Source: Craterostigma plantagineum
Taxonomy: Eukaryota > Streptophyta > Magnoliopsida > Lamiales > Linderniaceae
Length of the DNA stretch: 64,000 nucleotides
Assembly: GCA_027422505.1 (NCBI GenBank)
Contig: JAPQWV010000126.1
Location: 682,001-746,000, forward strand
Direction: 5' to 3'
Position 1 is the stretch's first letter. Each line of letters begins with the position of its first letter. Under the pieces are notes generated by a model. That model was not told where the DNA came from, ran no database searches, and was given only the letters and a program-made list of their open reading frames with translations. Made by a program: the position numbers and the translations under genes. Of the stretch, positions 36,436 through 47,095 are shown one piece after another.

Positions 36436-37080
36436 AGTACGTTCGTACCTCATGACGATAGCGAAGAAGGCGCGCGACTTCGTTTCCACAAGGATCAGAT
36501 TCAGGTTTTGGTCGTTAACAAGTTGAAGTTGGCCGTCTACGAAGCGACGAACGTGGAACGCTTCTTACATCAGGTGCAGCGAGCGAGATAACTATATTAC
36601 GGTGGTTATAGTGAATAATAGTATCACGATATTTATATATTATATATATATATTACGTTTGTTTGATTGTCGTATCGGTGGACTAGTAGTGTTGCCGAGG
36701 GTACGGTAACGGACGCAATGTACTCCTGCGATAGCTATTCGATCTACGCAAGCTTTATGAGTGGGAACGTTTGCGTCTTCAGTCCGAACCTAATAATGAG
36801 GTGTCAAGTCAATCGACCAAGCTATCTAAAGCTTTACGGACGGTACGAAACTCAGTTTTTGATAATCTAATTTCAAGTTATAAAAAAATAATCTTCATTA
36901 TTTTTGTCTTATCCGTCGCACAGCTATACATCTACGGCTTATCCGTCGGCGATCACGGCTCATCCAACTGATCCCTATCAGTTTTGCATCGGAATGTCAA
37001 ATGGCAAGGCGTTTCTCGTAGAACCTCTAGAGGGACAGCGGTGGTGGGGCGTCGACCCCGACCCAACACTGGAAAACTAG
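36436..37080 (+). pseudogene. TOPLESS-like WD40 fragment, plus strand
   Basis: Paralogue of the minus-strand fragment in opposite orientation. It shows EEGARLRFHKDQIQVLVVNK and LKLAVYEATNVERFLHQ (36455-36570), VTDAMYSCDSYSIYASFMSG then VCVFSP (36700-36790), and AHPTDPYQFCIGMSNGKAF with EPLEGQRWWGV (36955-37060). It covers the last WD40 blades only. At the site where the minus copy has a stop, this copy has TAC (SIYASF). The gene end near 37080 is a TAG following a short tail. The two fragments are head to head with about 0.5 kb between them. Confidence 0.72.
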
Positions 37081-37313
37081 GCTGTTTTGGTAGCTAGCTA
37101 CTTGAAAAATCACCCAACAATAGTGTACCTTAACTAGCATGTCAGAAACTGAAATGTTGATATGATAGTAGCAGGTTTCTGTACAAGCTCGGTTTTTCGC
37201 AGTCTTTAGAGAACGCTCGATTTGAAGGTCTCTGTTGCTTCTTTACTGAGATATCTCTTTTTGTGTTTTCCAGGGTTTCAGCTAGCTTAGAGGTTTAGAT
37301 GAGATGTTGATAT

Positions 37314-37846
37314 TACTGTGTTAGGATATGCGAAAATCTCATAATTATTTTGCCGAAAAATGACGATAACAAATAAACGAGACGAAAAATAAATTTGGAC
37401 AGTGACACGAGATTTACGTGGTTCGGTCAGAATGACCTACGTCCACGGGCCGGGGGGTAAAATTTCTTTATTATGTGGAGAGATTACAAACACGTACACT
37501 GACGTACACTGACGTGATACAAAAAACAGCTACAACAATATAAGGAGTAGGCTACAGAAAATAATCAGAGTAGAAGAAGATCTGATGTTGTGGTGGTTTC
37601 TTCCTTCGATCAATTGCTGCTATTTATAGGCAATATTTGCCTTTGATCTGCCATGGGAAAAAGAGAAAAAAATTGTCTGCTCCTTTCTTTGAATCAACTA
37701 CGGCAGCCAAGAGAAGAAATAATTTCTTCTATTCACATGCTTTTTGACCATGTGAGTACGGCGCCTTATATCAACAATAGCAAATGCCTTTGCTTTCTTT
37801 TTATACCCACGTGATGATAGGAATAAAAAGTCACATCAACATACTG
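37314..37846. mobile_element. Solo LTR with 5-bp target-site duplication
   Basis: 37319-37841 starts TGTTAGGATATG and ends CACATCAACA, and is flanked on both sides by tactg (37314-37318 and 37842-37846). The 523-base body contains the motif tacgtggttcggtcagaatg, which I recall from plant retrotransposon LTRs, and a TATTTATAGG-like TATA. No internal retrotransposon genes adjoin it, so it is the product of LTR-LTR recombination. The intact duplication argues for a fairly recent insertion. Confidence 0.85.
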
Positions 37847-38119
37847 ATTAGTGTTTTACCATCTGCTGCTGCGGATATATGACATAGAACTTGGACTTTC
37901 GATTCAGATAAAGAAGGAAACACATAAATCAATCCCAAGTTCAAAATAAACGGCAAAGGAACGACATTCTTGCAACTTCCCAAATTAAACGAAAACTAAT
38001 AAGTTGGTGGTTTTGGGATCTCATGGATCAAGTAGTAACAATGTATCTAGGACAATTAATAATAATAATAATAAATAAGCAAGAGTATATAAACAAACAA
38101 ACAAGGAATGATTTTTACT

Positions 38120-39247
38120 TTATAATTTAGCAAGAGAGTCGACATATACAATCGGACGATCTAAGACCTCGACAGAATCAATCTTTCGACCATCACCATC
38201 AATATCTTGTCTGAGAAAAACGATGCACTTGTTACACACCCAACCAAAGACATGCCCTCCAATAGGGCTCAAAAGAATCGCATGAAATTGATGAGGAAGA
38301 GACGCAAAACTTGTGCCAAGAATCCTTATCACCATACTCCTTCATAAGCCAGTAACCCACGTCAACCCTATTACCGTGAGTTTGACAAGCCAAAAAACCA
38401 TCGATCGGTTTCCCTAAGAAGCAAATCTCGGACCCATGGGGCGGTTCGAGAGTCCCAAACGTCTCCTTTTCCAAATCGAAAGTCACAATCAACCTTTCAT
38501 CTTTGCCGCAGAACGAAGGCCAATGAAACTTTCCGCCCACGAACATCCCCATAATTGAGCTAGGAAAGTGCTCCAATATCTCAGCGTGGTCGTCGTCGTC
38601 GAGCTTCCTCCAAGAATCCATCTTTAAGCTGTATATCTTGCCGTTCGCTTTTCCGGCCCCAACGTGAATCTGTAACTAAGACGCAATACAACGAACAACT
38701 TGTAATCATTCGCAGACTCGTCGAACCCAAAGCCGTATGCCCTTATTTCTTCTCTATCATGATCAACAAATGCAGGCAGCTTCCTGAACTTCCTAGTTGA
38801 TGGGTTCCAAACTATAAAATCCCTACGGTTCTTCAGAATGCACACCAACCCGTTAGAAGAACCAGCTTCCACGGTGGAACCTTTAGACTCGAACATGGGA
38901 TAGTCAAACCTCAGGGCATTAGCCAGCGGTTCGCGCAAGAACGCGGGCGTGAAACAGTGATTTGCGTTGACGATGTAGTTATTGAAGATAAGACGGTGGC
39001 GCTCCAAAGATTTGTCCTTCAACGATTCTGCGAGGTGGGCTTTGATGAAACTGTCGCGGGACATGAGCAAACGCCAGGATTTCGAGACGCACTGAAATCT
39101 CAGGAGGGATTTTACGGGAAGATTTACGAGGATTCCTTCGATTATTTCTTCGGGGAGATAGCACCACCTTGTTTGCTCGCAAACCCTCAAACGTTTCTCC
39201 TCCTCCATTACGAGATTCAAATTAGAGATCACTTTTTTTCTTTTCAC
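38120..39247 (-). pseudogene. F-box protein (CPR1-like, F-box-associated domain), frameshifted
   Basis: An F-box near residues 29-70 (YLPEEIIEGILVNLPVKSLL, FQCVSKSWRLLM) would bind SKP1 in an SCF ubiquitin ligase. A downstream F-box-associated/kelch-like domain (GLVCILKNRRDFIVWNPSTR, WRKLDDDDHAEILEHFP) would choose the substrate. The frame shifts near 38663 (before GKIYSLKMDSWRK) and again near 38305 (before FASLPHQFHAI). The second shift restores a sensible end YVDSLAKL at 38120. Start could be the Met at 39247 or the one at 39208 (MEEEKRLRV). A GA repeat precedes it. It is either a pseudogene or an intact gene with sequencing indels. Confidence 0.8.
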
Positions 39248-39289
39248 ACGTTATTTTATTATATGCGTTGCGTTGTGTGTGTGGGTATA

Positions 39290-39342
39290 TATATATAGAG
39301 AGAGAGAGAGAGAGGGAGAGAGAGAGAGAGGGAGGGAGAGAG
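39290..39342. repeat. (GA)n tract upstream of the F-box gene
   Basis: A GA-rich run with interruptions follows a short TA tract, about 45-95 bases upstream of the F-box start. Probable leader or promoter sequence of the minus-strand gene. Confidence 0.8.
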
Positions 39343-39410
39343 TCTCGGCAAAAATACAGCAAGTGAAACAAATCAAACTTGATTCAAAGAGATCTCCTTT
39401 TTACAAGTTA

Positions 39411-39658
39411 CTAGTTTTGGCCCGTGCTATGCTCGGGAATTTTATTTTAATTATAACAGTTATTAGTATAATTTATAGGCATTTTAAATATAACAGTTTT
39501 TAGTATAATTTATTATTAACTAAATAAATGGCATGTGTAATTACAACTCCATATATACCTAAAAGAGTAATTTGTATTCTAATGCTGACATGTCATATAG
39601 GGATTGGCTATTAGACTTAGTCAATGAGAGGCCACATCCATCTTTTATATAGTATAGA
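39411..39658 (-). mobile_element. Short non-autonomous Helitron
   Basis: Read on the minus strand, the element begins TCTATACTATATAAAAG (5' end at 39658) and ends with a hairpin cccgagcatagcacggg, then ccaaaaCTAG at 39411. It sits between a host A and a host T. A TC start, a GC-rich hairpin about ten bases before a CTAG (CTRR) end and insertion between A and T are the diagnostic marks of plant Helitrons. At 248 bases it has no Rep/helicase and can only have moved with help. Confidence 0.78.
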
Positions 39659-40234
39659 TTATGTGTGTGCATGTACAGAAAGTATTAGGTGGAAACAAAT
39701 CAAAAGGAGAATAAATAGGTTGGTTAGTTTTGTTTGATAGAATCCACTTGGATAGCCAACGTAGGACTTGGTCGTCGTGCACGTTAATAATAAATATACT
39801 TCCTATGTATATTGCTTCCCAAAAATTAGTGGACACACAAATTAAGAAGTATCTAATTAATTCTTCCACCAAAACTTAATCACACTCCTCATTTAATAAT
39901 TCTAAACACAATTCAATTTTAAACTTACTCTCTCCTCTCATTTAATACTCATTTAGTTTAATTATTTGAATTATTTTTTTTACCAAAAATAGAAACGAGA
40001 AGAATTATGTGGGACACCCAGAATAGAAAGATATAAGTGGACGGAGAAGGATTATCGAAGGAAGCCTATATATATCATATACTAGTACTTTTTTGCACGC
40101 CCAGCAAGTATTAATTAGGAAACAAATCAATGACGTGGGAAACTGCACACTGTCAATAAACATAAGGGTCTTACTATTCACACCCCATACATCCCCTGGA
40201 CCACTCTTTACACCCCCCAAACACTTTTTGTAAT
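39659..40234. other. AT-rich intergenic DNA
   Basis: No gene seen. It includes the dispersed repeat tgacgtgggaaactgcacac at 40132. Confidence 0.4.
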
Positions 40235-41700
40235 AATAATTTCGGGATAAAACCTAAAATGGTCCCCGATGTTTACCCTATGAACCAATTTAGTCCTTGA
40301 TGTTTCGCGTGAACCAATTTAGTCCCCGATGTTATCGAAAATGAACCAAGTTGGTCCCTCGGTCAATTCGTCCGTCAATTTAGATGGAGATTGCATTTGC
40401 GACGGCTTTAGCGACGGAATTTCCGTCGCTAACTGAAAATTTAAAAAAATAATAAATTAAATATTAAAAATGAGGAAAAATGCAAAAAAAAAAGGAAAAA
40501 AAAAAAAAAAAAAAAAAAAACAAAAAATACAGTAAAAAATTCAAAAAAAAAGAGAGAATATTACCAAAAATTAAATAAAAATAAATAATAATAAAAATAA
40601 TAAAGTAAAATAAAAACTAAATTTAAAATAGAAAATGATAAATTAAACATTAAAAATGAGGAAAAAAATGCAAAAAAAGGAATAAAAATTCAAAAAATAG
40701 AGTAAAAAATTCAGAAAAGAAGAGAATATTACCAAAAACTAAATAAAAATAAATAATAATAAAAATTAGAAAATAATAAAAGTAAAGTAAAAACTAAATT
40801 TAAAAGAGGAAATGATAAATTAAACATTAAAAATGAGGAAAAAAATCCAAAAAAAGGAAAAAAATTCAAAAAATAGAATAAAAATTCAGAAAAAACAAAT
40901 AAATTAAAAAATAAATAATAATAAAAAGATGATAATTACTAATTTATGATTTAAAAAATAAAAAATAAAATACTTTAATTTATTATTATTTATTTTATTA
41001 TTATTTTGTTATTTTTTTATTATTTATTTTTTAGTTTATTAGTAACATTCTCTTATTTTGAATTTTTACTCTTTTTTTGAATTTTTTTCCTTTTGGATTT
41101 TTTCCTCATTTTAAGGTTTATTTATCATTTTCTATTTTAAATTTAGTTTTTATTTTACTTTTATTACTTTTTATTTTTTATATATTATTTTTTTATTAGT
41201 TTTTGGTAATATTGTCTCTCTTTTTTTGAATTTTTCTTTTTGAATTTTTACTCTATTTTTGAATTTTTATTCCTTTTTTAGTATTTTTTCCTCATTTTTA
41301 ATGTTAATTTATCATTTTCTATTTTAAATTTAGTTTTTATTTTACTTTTATTATTTTCTATTTTTATTATTATTTATTTTTTATTTAATTTTTGGTAATA
41401 TTCTCTCTTTTTTTAGTTTTGTACTGTATTTTTTGAATTTTTTCCTTTTTTTCATTTTTCCTCATTTTTAATATTTAATTTATTATTTTTTTAAATTTTC
41501 AATTAGCGACGGAAATTCCGTCGCTAAAGCCGTCGCAAATGCAATCTCCGTCTAAATTGACGGACGGATTGACTGAGTGACCAATTTGGTTCATTTTCGA
41601 TAACATCGGGGACTAAATTGGTTCACGCGAAACATCGGGGACTAAATTGGTTCATAGGGTAAACATCGGGGACCATTTTAGGTTTTATCCCAATAATTTT
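40235..41700. mobile_element. Foldback element with tandem-repeat arms
   Basis: The element 40244-41691 starts gggataaaacctaaaatgg and ends with its complement. It is flanked by a 9-base target duplication, aataatttc / aataatttt, with one mismatch. The outer 200 bases of each side are a clean inverted repeat and contain the palindrome tagcgacggaatttccgtcg. Inside, each arm consists of AT-rich tandem units of about 180 bases (left arm starts near 40453, 40639, 40816), mirrored on the right. The whole can fold into one hairpin centred near 40968. It has no coding capacity. Foldback-type elements such as Arabidopsis FARE, and Mutator-like elements, share 9-base duplications and long terminal repeats. 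Confidence 0.82.
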
Positions 41701-41827
41701 CAACAATCCCATGATTCAACAAAAAATATTATATTAACTTATTTACATTAAAGCGATAATATTAGTTACATGGACAATTCAAATACTATTAATTAAGTCA
41801 TTTAACCAATGACACAATTAGAACTAG

Positions 41828-42252
41828 CAAAAATGCTCGTGGCCCGCGGGGCGGGGCGGGGTGCCCCACCCTGGTACTGCCAAATGGGCCCGCAGGCCGT
41901 GGGCCAGCCAAAGTGACAGGGCGGGCTGCCATTTCTTAGGCCCACCAGAGGGCGGACCGCGGGCAGGCCGCCAATTATAAAAAATGTTTTTTAAATAAAT
42001 AATATATAAATGAATTATATATGTTTTTTATACTTTTTGAGATCCAGTTTTAATATTATCAAATTTAATAACATATCTAAATTTTCATTAAAGAATTTAA
42101 TTTGATTAGGAGTAATTCTACTTCATAGTTTATTTTAATGTTTTTTCTTTATAATTTTTTTCGTTTTTATTTTTAGGACGGGCCGGGCCCACCCAAACCG
42201 CTACCCGCCAATATGGCGGGGCGGGCCTTCATTTACCATGTCCGCCAGATGG
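41828..42252. mobile_element. GC-ended MITE-like element
   Basis: GC-rich ends (ggcccgcggggcggggcggg on the left, ggacgggccgggcccaccc and ggcggggcgggcc on the right) flank an AT-rich 200-base core. Outer ends gcaaaaatgctcgtggcc and the complement ggcaatttttccatctggc are partly alike. I could not find a clean target duplication, so limits and class (hAT-like) are tentative. Confidence 0.4.
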
Positions 42253-42730
42253 AAAAATTGCCTTTTTTAATCGACAAGTATTTATTTAAAATTACTTTCA
42301 TATTACTTAAATTATTAACAATAAAACTCTTTTTTTCCTTTTTATATGGGGTATGTAATTGATAAATAATTAATGTTTACTCTACATATTAATGAGAGGA
42401 TGCAAATAGAAAAAAGTGAGTGACAATAATAGAATAACTTCGTCATTCCATTATGGCCGAAACACTAATAAGTAGACGGCTTTCATGTACTGTACAAGAA
42501 TATTCGACGGCCCGCCCACCTATGATTGAGTTTGAGATAGAAGCTTATGTGAATTTAGTTAGCTTTGAACTTAATCTCCAATGCGGTGCCATTAGGCATA
42601 GTGTAATAAACATATAATCTGATTACAAATTTAAACATGGGCTATAAATAGGGTTGACTGTTGAGCCCATGTGGGCCGTGAAAAAAGCTCGCGTACTTGC
42701 ATAAACCATAAATTTCATACAGCTTAAATA

Positions 42731-42967
42731 TACTTTCTCCGATTTTTTTAGATGTCGTTTAAGGTTTTTGCACTCATATTAAGAAATAAATGTCTAATAT
42801 ATTCCTAATTAATTGCTTAAGACTATCATATATTCCATTTAATAATATTTAAAAGGGTTAAAATTGGAAATATGATAAATATTTGTCTTGAAATCCGTTA
42901 AAACGACAACTAATTAGAAACAGAATTAAAGAGCTAAAACGATATGTAAATAAAATCGGAGGGAGTA
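42731..42967. mobile_element. Stowaway-like MITE
   Basis: 42733-42965 starts ctttctccgattttttta and ends with taaaatcggagggag. These are near-complementary ends of the cTCCCTCCG type, flanked by TA on both sides (42731-42732 and 42966-42967). Size (233 bases), TA duplication and end sequence fit Tc1/mariner-derived Stowaway MITEs. Confidence 0.75.
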
Positions 42968-43033
42968 TTATTCACGCAATAACCACAGTTCACACCATAT
43001 ATGACTTTATTTCTTAAACTCTTATTTCGAATT

Positions 43034-43567
43034 TCATTTGGTATTGTCACCGCCAACCATCGTCATCGACCTCATCTTAATCTTCGCGCGGCTGATGTAA
43101 TTAGTGACCTTATTGTTGAAGCTGTCTCTTCTGCCGACGATGGCTGTTCTCGGCGGAGCAGCGCCGACGTTCGACACTGTCCTGAACTTGTTCTTCACCT
43201 TGCTTATGTAGTCAGAAAACTTATCCTTTTCGGTAATATCGTTATTCTTACCTTCAATGGGTTGCTGTTGCTGCTTCATGGAACGATGATCGCCGTCCTC
43301 TTTTCCACCAGCTTTTATTTCGATCCTCGAATCAAATTCTGAAACCCCTTTGCTGACCTGATCTTTTAGTTCGGCAGATTTCTGGGCTGGGTAGGAAAAA
43401 GTGACATTCTTGTTCTTATGAATGGGAACATGAGGCTCGGTATCGATAGGGATTGATCGACCATGGTTACGGCGAGGTGGGCTCTGTGTCTTAAATGGAG
43501 ACTTGAACATTTTCTTGCACGCACTTGAAGGGTTGTTATCATAACTGTATCTGTTTGTCGTCGTCAT
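43034..43567 (-). CDS. Uncharacterised 177-aa protein with paired YIS(K/R)xK motifs
   Basis: Single open exon starting MTTTNRYSYDNN. It is polar and low in hydrophobics, so probably soluble and partly disordered. Near the C-terminus are two related segments, FSDYISKVKNKFRTVSNVG (about 124-142) and VTNYISRAKIKMRSMTMVG (about 156-174), that read as an internal duplication and could form amphipathic basic helices. I have seen such motifs in small plant proteins of unknown role and do not assign a function. The frame is intact, unlike its neighbours. Confidence 0.6.
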   Translation of the reverse strand: MTTTNRYSYDNNPSSACKKMFKSPFKTQSPPRRNHGRSIPIDTEPHVPIHKNKNVTFSYPAQKSAELKDQVSKGVSEFDSRIEIKAGGKEDGDHRSMKQQQQPIEGKNNDITEKDKFSDYISKVKNKFRTVSNVGAAPPRTAIVGRRDSFNNKVTNYISRAKIKMRSMTMVGGDNTK

Positions 43568-44202
43568 TGGGATTTTGCTCGGTGATTTTTTAAATCTTTT
43601 TCTTTCCTGAGTGTAATGGTGGAAAGATTACCAGGTTTATGGGTATTTAAGGAGCATTTTTTAGCTGATTAATCACGCGTTTTCTGGTGTGAAACCAATG
43701 AAAAAAGACCCTTGTGCTCCTTTGGCCTTTAGGAGGGAGAATGTGAATCTTTGAAATGATTAGCAATGGCTTTGAGTGATGCCTTCTTTATGCTCATCAG
43801 ACTACTGTAGTTTTTTCAGCTGTTTGATGTGTTGCTGCTGCTCTATAATGAGTCCCCAACGCTAAGCAAGGCATCAGATTCTGCTAAAAACATAAACCTT
43901 TCATCGAATTTCAGACATTATGTGCTTCTTAGTATCAGATTCTAACATGTCACTTTCCTTCAGACACGCTCACTTTGAACACAACTTATCCCCAAGCAAC
44001 TAAGCGATATCGGGGTTAAGCGGCTTTCAATTTTCGGTTTTTGTACCGTCTTATACCACTTCAGTATTCAAATCACCCTCACAAACAGCTGAGAGACAGA
44101 CATGTCGACAGAATGAAGAGACGAGCCAAAACTTCGATAGCAATCATTCTCTAATTTACACCTTGATTAATACATATTCTGTACCTCGATAAATTTTCCC
44201 CA
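43568..44202. other. Intergenic region
   Basis: Upstream region of the 177-aa gene and 3' flank of the next gene. Near 43965-44040 there is cgatatcggggttaagcggc, but I do not see a full structured RNA. No gene supported. Confidence 0.35.
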
Positions 44203-45993
44203 TTACGCCAGTCTCAAAACAGCTACAGCCATCAAAGCAGCCATTCGAAAGTAAATATCTTTCAAATCCTATCCAAATGGCTCATCATCTCAGCCTCGTT
44301 CTCCTCGCCTCGCCTCGCCGAGCTCCTACTGATGCAGACCACAGTGTCCCTCAGCTTATTCACAGCCGAGGAGAGCCAAACGAGCCCTAAGCCCAAGCCC
44401 GTGCTCAGAAGCTTAGGGCCCGAAAAGGGCAGCTTACTACAGACAACTCTGAGGATAACAGAGGCAATCAAGGCAATGCCCGTCCCTGCTATGCTTGCCG
44501 AGAACTGTGTAAGAAGCTGAGGTAGTTGTGGGGCTGATTTCTTTAAGGAGTTTATTACCACGTTCTTGCCCTGACGATGATTTCGACCGACGATTAGAGA
44601 TAGGAGGCTTTCGCATGCGTGGAGATGGGTGTTGCCGTAGGTATTCCTTTCTCTGATGGTTTTTGTGTTCGTCTTCTTCTTCGTCTGAGATGTTCTCTCC
44701 TTCGCCTTTTCGTACTGTAAGTAGATATGGCATAAAAAAGATATTGTGAAAATATCAAGAAAGATATACCCACCATGATGTGTTGAAAGCATAGACATTG
44801 AGATTCTTACGTCTTCAGGGATTCATTTGCAAGGTGCGCTGCGCTGGGATTGGATTGTGCTGCTCTTCTGCGCCTGTTAACGAAATGATGATCGATAAAC
44901 GTAAGTTATAGCTACTAATTTGGAGATTCTTTATTACACGATAGCTAGTTTTATTTATAGTTTGTGGGTAAGATTACTGGAATCCCTAGAGTCGAATATA
45001 CCTCTCGAAGAAAGGGACGAGCATGGTTTGCTGAGCAGATTTAGTGGTGTTCTTTAACGAGGAGGCGTCTGAGATGATTGAAAGAACGTCGCTCATCTCA
45101 ATTCCTTCGTCCAAGATTGTCTGATCTGCCGAAAAATCTAAGAAAAGCTCGTTCGTGTAGGATTCGCTGGTGGGAAATAGAAGATGGTGATGATCGTTTT
45201 CGATATATGAGTTCGAAGTTTGCTGCTGCTGAGAAGACTTCATCATCTCTTGAATCATAGATAGGTAAGGCAGTGCTTCGTGTTCTTCGATCGACCCTGA
45301 AGCCAACAGCTTCAAGATTTCCTGCTTACGCACTGCTCTGCAATTCCAGGCTGAAGAACACTGAATCTGATAGAGATTCTGCGCACATACAAAAACGGTT
45401 TTCGTATAAGAAGAGACAAACAAACGAGCGAATTTCGTAATGAGGAAAGTTAAGAAGAACCTTGAGCTTCAGCTACTGAAGGGGTTTGATTGGGATTTGA
45501 GTCGATCTTTGGAAGGTGGTTGCTATCGAAGATTCTTCCTGGGAATTCCAAGTCGTCTACCTTCTTCATATTCAAGTTGTTTATCGACTGGAGATTCACC
45601 AGGTCTTGAGATGACCAACGACATGGAAGAAGATGGTGAAGATCCTGAAATATGTATACATAGATAAACGAACGAATCTGAGATTGGATTGTTCATCGAA
45701 ACAGATTCTCAACTATGATTGTTTAATCATAAAATTAAAGGGTCTTTCACCAGCTAGATGAATATGAAATCTGTACAGGAGACATTATTAGAGCCTTCCC
45801 CAGCTCAAAGTTCAGCCCAAGAACTCAATCTGAAATCCCAGATTTCAGAGCACACAAATTAAGAATTTCGTATTCAAATATTATTTCGAATCATTGTTAC
45901 CTTTGTGGCCCTCCTAAAGACTTGGTCTTGATGAACGCCAATCCCTAATCCAAGAGGATAGCCATGCGAAGCCATCAAGCACAGCTTCACCAT
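44203..45993 (-). CDS. Conserved plant membrane-associated protein of unknown function (frameshifted)
   Basis: The start MVKLCLMASHGYPLGLGIGV (45993) fits a plant-specific family I recognise only as uncharacterised. Exons on minus: 45901-45993, 45461-45644, 45002-45378, about 44811-44877, then about 44732 down to 44203. The last exon holds the conserved HACESLLSLIVG, SAPQLPQLLTQFSASIAGTG and LLSTGLGLGLVWLSSAVNKL. Two or three hydrophobic stretches there (IAGTGIALIASVILRVVC, the GLGLGLVWL block, MAALMAVAVLRLA at the end) suggest membrane anchoring. Frameshifts are visible in exon 3 near 45325-45350 and near 44268, after which AAGATATTTACTTTCGAATG resumes the family ending. So it is an intact gene with base errors or a recent pseudogene. 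Confidence 0.7.
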
Positions 45994-46099
45994 CTCACCA
46001 CAAGATTTCGAGAGAAAGACCCAAATTTTTTCTTTTTTTTTTTTTCTCTCTTCTCTCTCAACAGAGAAATAGAACCCACTTTCAGATACCACCAACAGA

Positions 46100-46605
46100 T
46101 AATTAAGACACCAAATTTTTAAGGGTCAAGAACAACACAAGCATATTTTGACTTATCCTCCCCAGCACCGCAAGTTTCCCCGAGATTTTTCTTGACCCAA
46201 GGCCCAATCTTTTGTGTGATTTTGCAGCTAAACTATTTGTATTATAATTACAAACGACGTGGAAAAAATTATTATCGTGGAATTTTTGTGATCTGTGATT
46301 GAGTTGGGCTTCGTGTGGCTGGCATTTGGATGTCCAGGTTGGAAATCTTAGGACCAGACAAGATAGTCAGTTCGACTTGTTCTATTCTATGAAGCATGTG
46401 GGCCCCATCATTCCACTTTTGAAAAAATATTCTAGATTACCCAAAATTAACAACAGTCGTATAGAAATTGGCTTGATTTCCTTGTCGTCGTTGAATTCTG
46501 AGCATAAAAGCACAACTTCTTTGACTCTTTGGGCGATGAAGACGCGGTCAATCGATGATATAAACAGCATCGATCTAATCTCAAGTATCTTCCTCAGTTC
46601 GAACT
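46100..46605 (+). promoter_or_regulatory. Divergent upstream region between the unknown gene and MATH gene 1
   Basis: The minus-strand unknown gene starts at 45993 and the MATH gene at 46606. The region between must hold both promoters. I see no unambiguous core element. Confidence 0.3.
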
Positions 46606-47095
46606 ATGGCTTCAGCAATTAGCGGCGTTCACGTGTTCAATATCACAGGTTATTCCATATCGAAGGGAATGGGCATGGGCAAGTATTTTTCTTCTGACAC
46701 GTTCGAAGTCGGCGGCCATGAGTGGGAGGTTCGCTTCTACCCAGATGGAAAGCTTGAAGACGATAACGCGACTTACGTGTCCGTTTTCGTGGCGTTGGTG
46801 AGCGATGGGCGAGCAGAAGCGAGTTTTGAGCTGACCCTTTTGGATCGGAGCGGAAAAGAGAATCACATGTTTAGGATGAGTGCCGAGGCGTACACGCTTG
46901 CGACCCCTGGGAGTATGTGGTGAGTTCTAAGAAGGTTCACAACGTGTTCGTTGAAACGTCTCTGTGATTGTTTGAAACTCTTCTTTATGTATGCTTAGGG
47001 GATACAGGAGATTCGTCAAAAGAACTGATCTTGAAGCATCTGACTATCTCAGAGATGATTGCCTTCAAATTTCCTGCCGAGTCTCTGTTGTTTGA
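46606..47095 (+). pseudogene. MATH-only gene (truncated BPM paralogue)
   Basis: Exons 46606-46919 and 46999-47095 join in frame to encode about 136 residues. They form one MATH domain: FNITGYSISKGMGMGKYFSS, WEVRFYPDG, ATYVSVFVALVSDG, then RRFVKRTDLEASDYLRDDCL. A TGA follows CRVSVV exactly where the BPM family goes on into the BTB domain. MATH domains recognise substrates, and BTB links to CUL3. Without the BTB it could at best compete for substrate. It is a tandem paralogue of the next gene, which has the same intron position. Confidence 0.75.

Noticed and set aside
36208..36489. 93-codon minus-strand frame between the TOPLESS-like fragments
   Set aside because: Overlaps antisense the plus-strand WD40 piece at its start and has no recognisable domain.
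37319..37841. Complete LTR retrotransposon
   Set aside because: No gag, protease, integrase or reverse-transcriptase sequence, primer-binding site or second LTR adjoins it; only a solo LTR is supported.
40453..41490. A satellite array or gene in the AT-rich tract
   Set aside because: The repeat units are mirrored about the centre and enclosed by inverted ends with a target duplication, so they are the arms of the foldback element.
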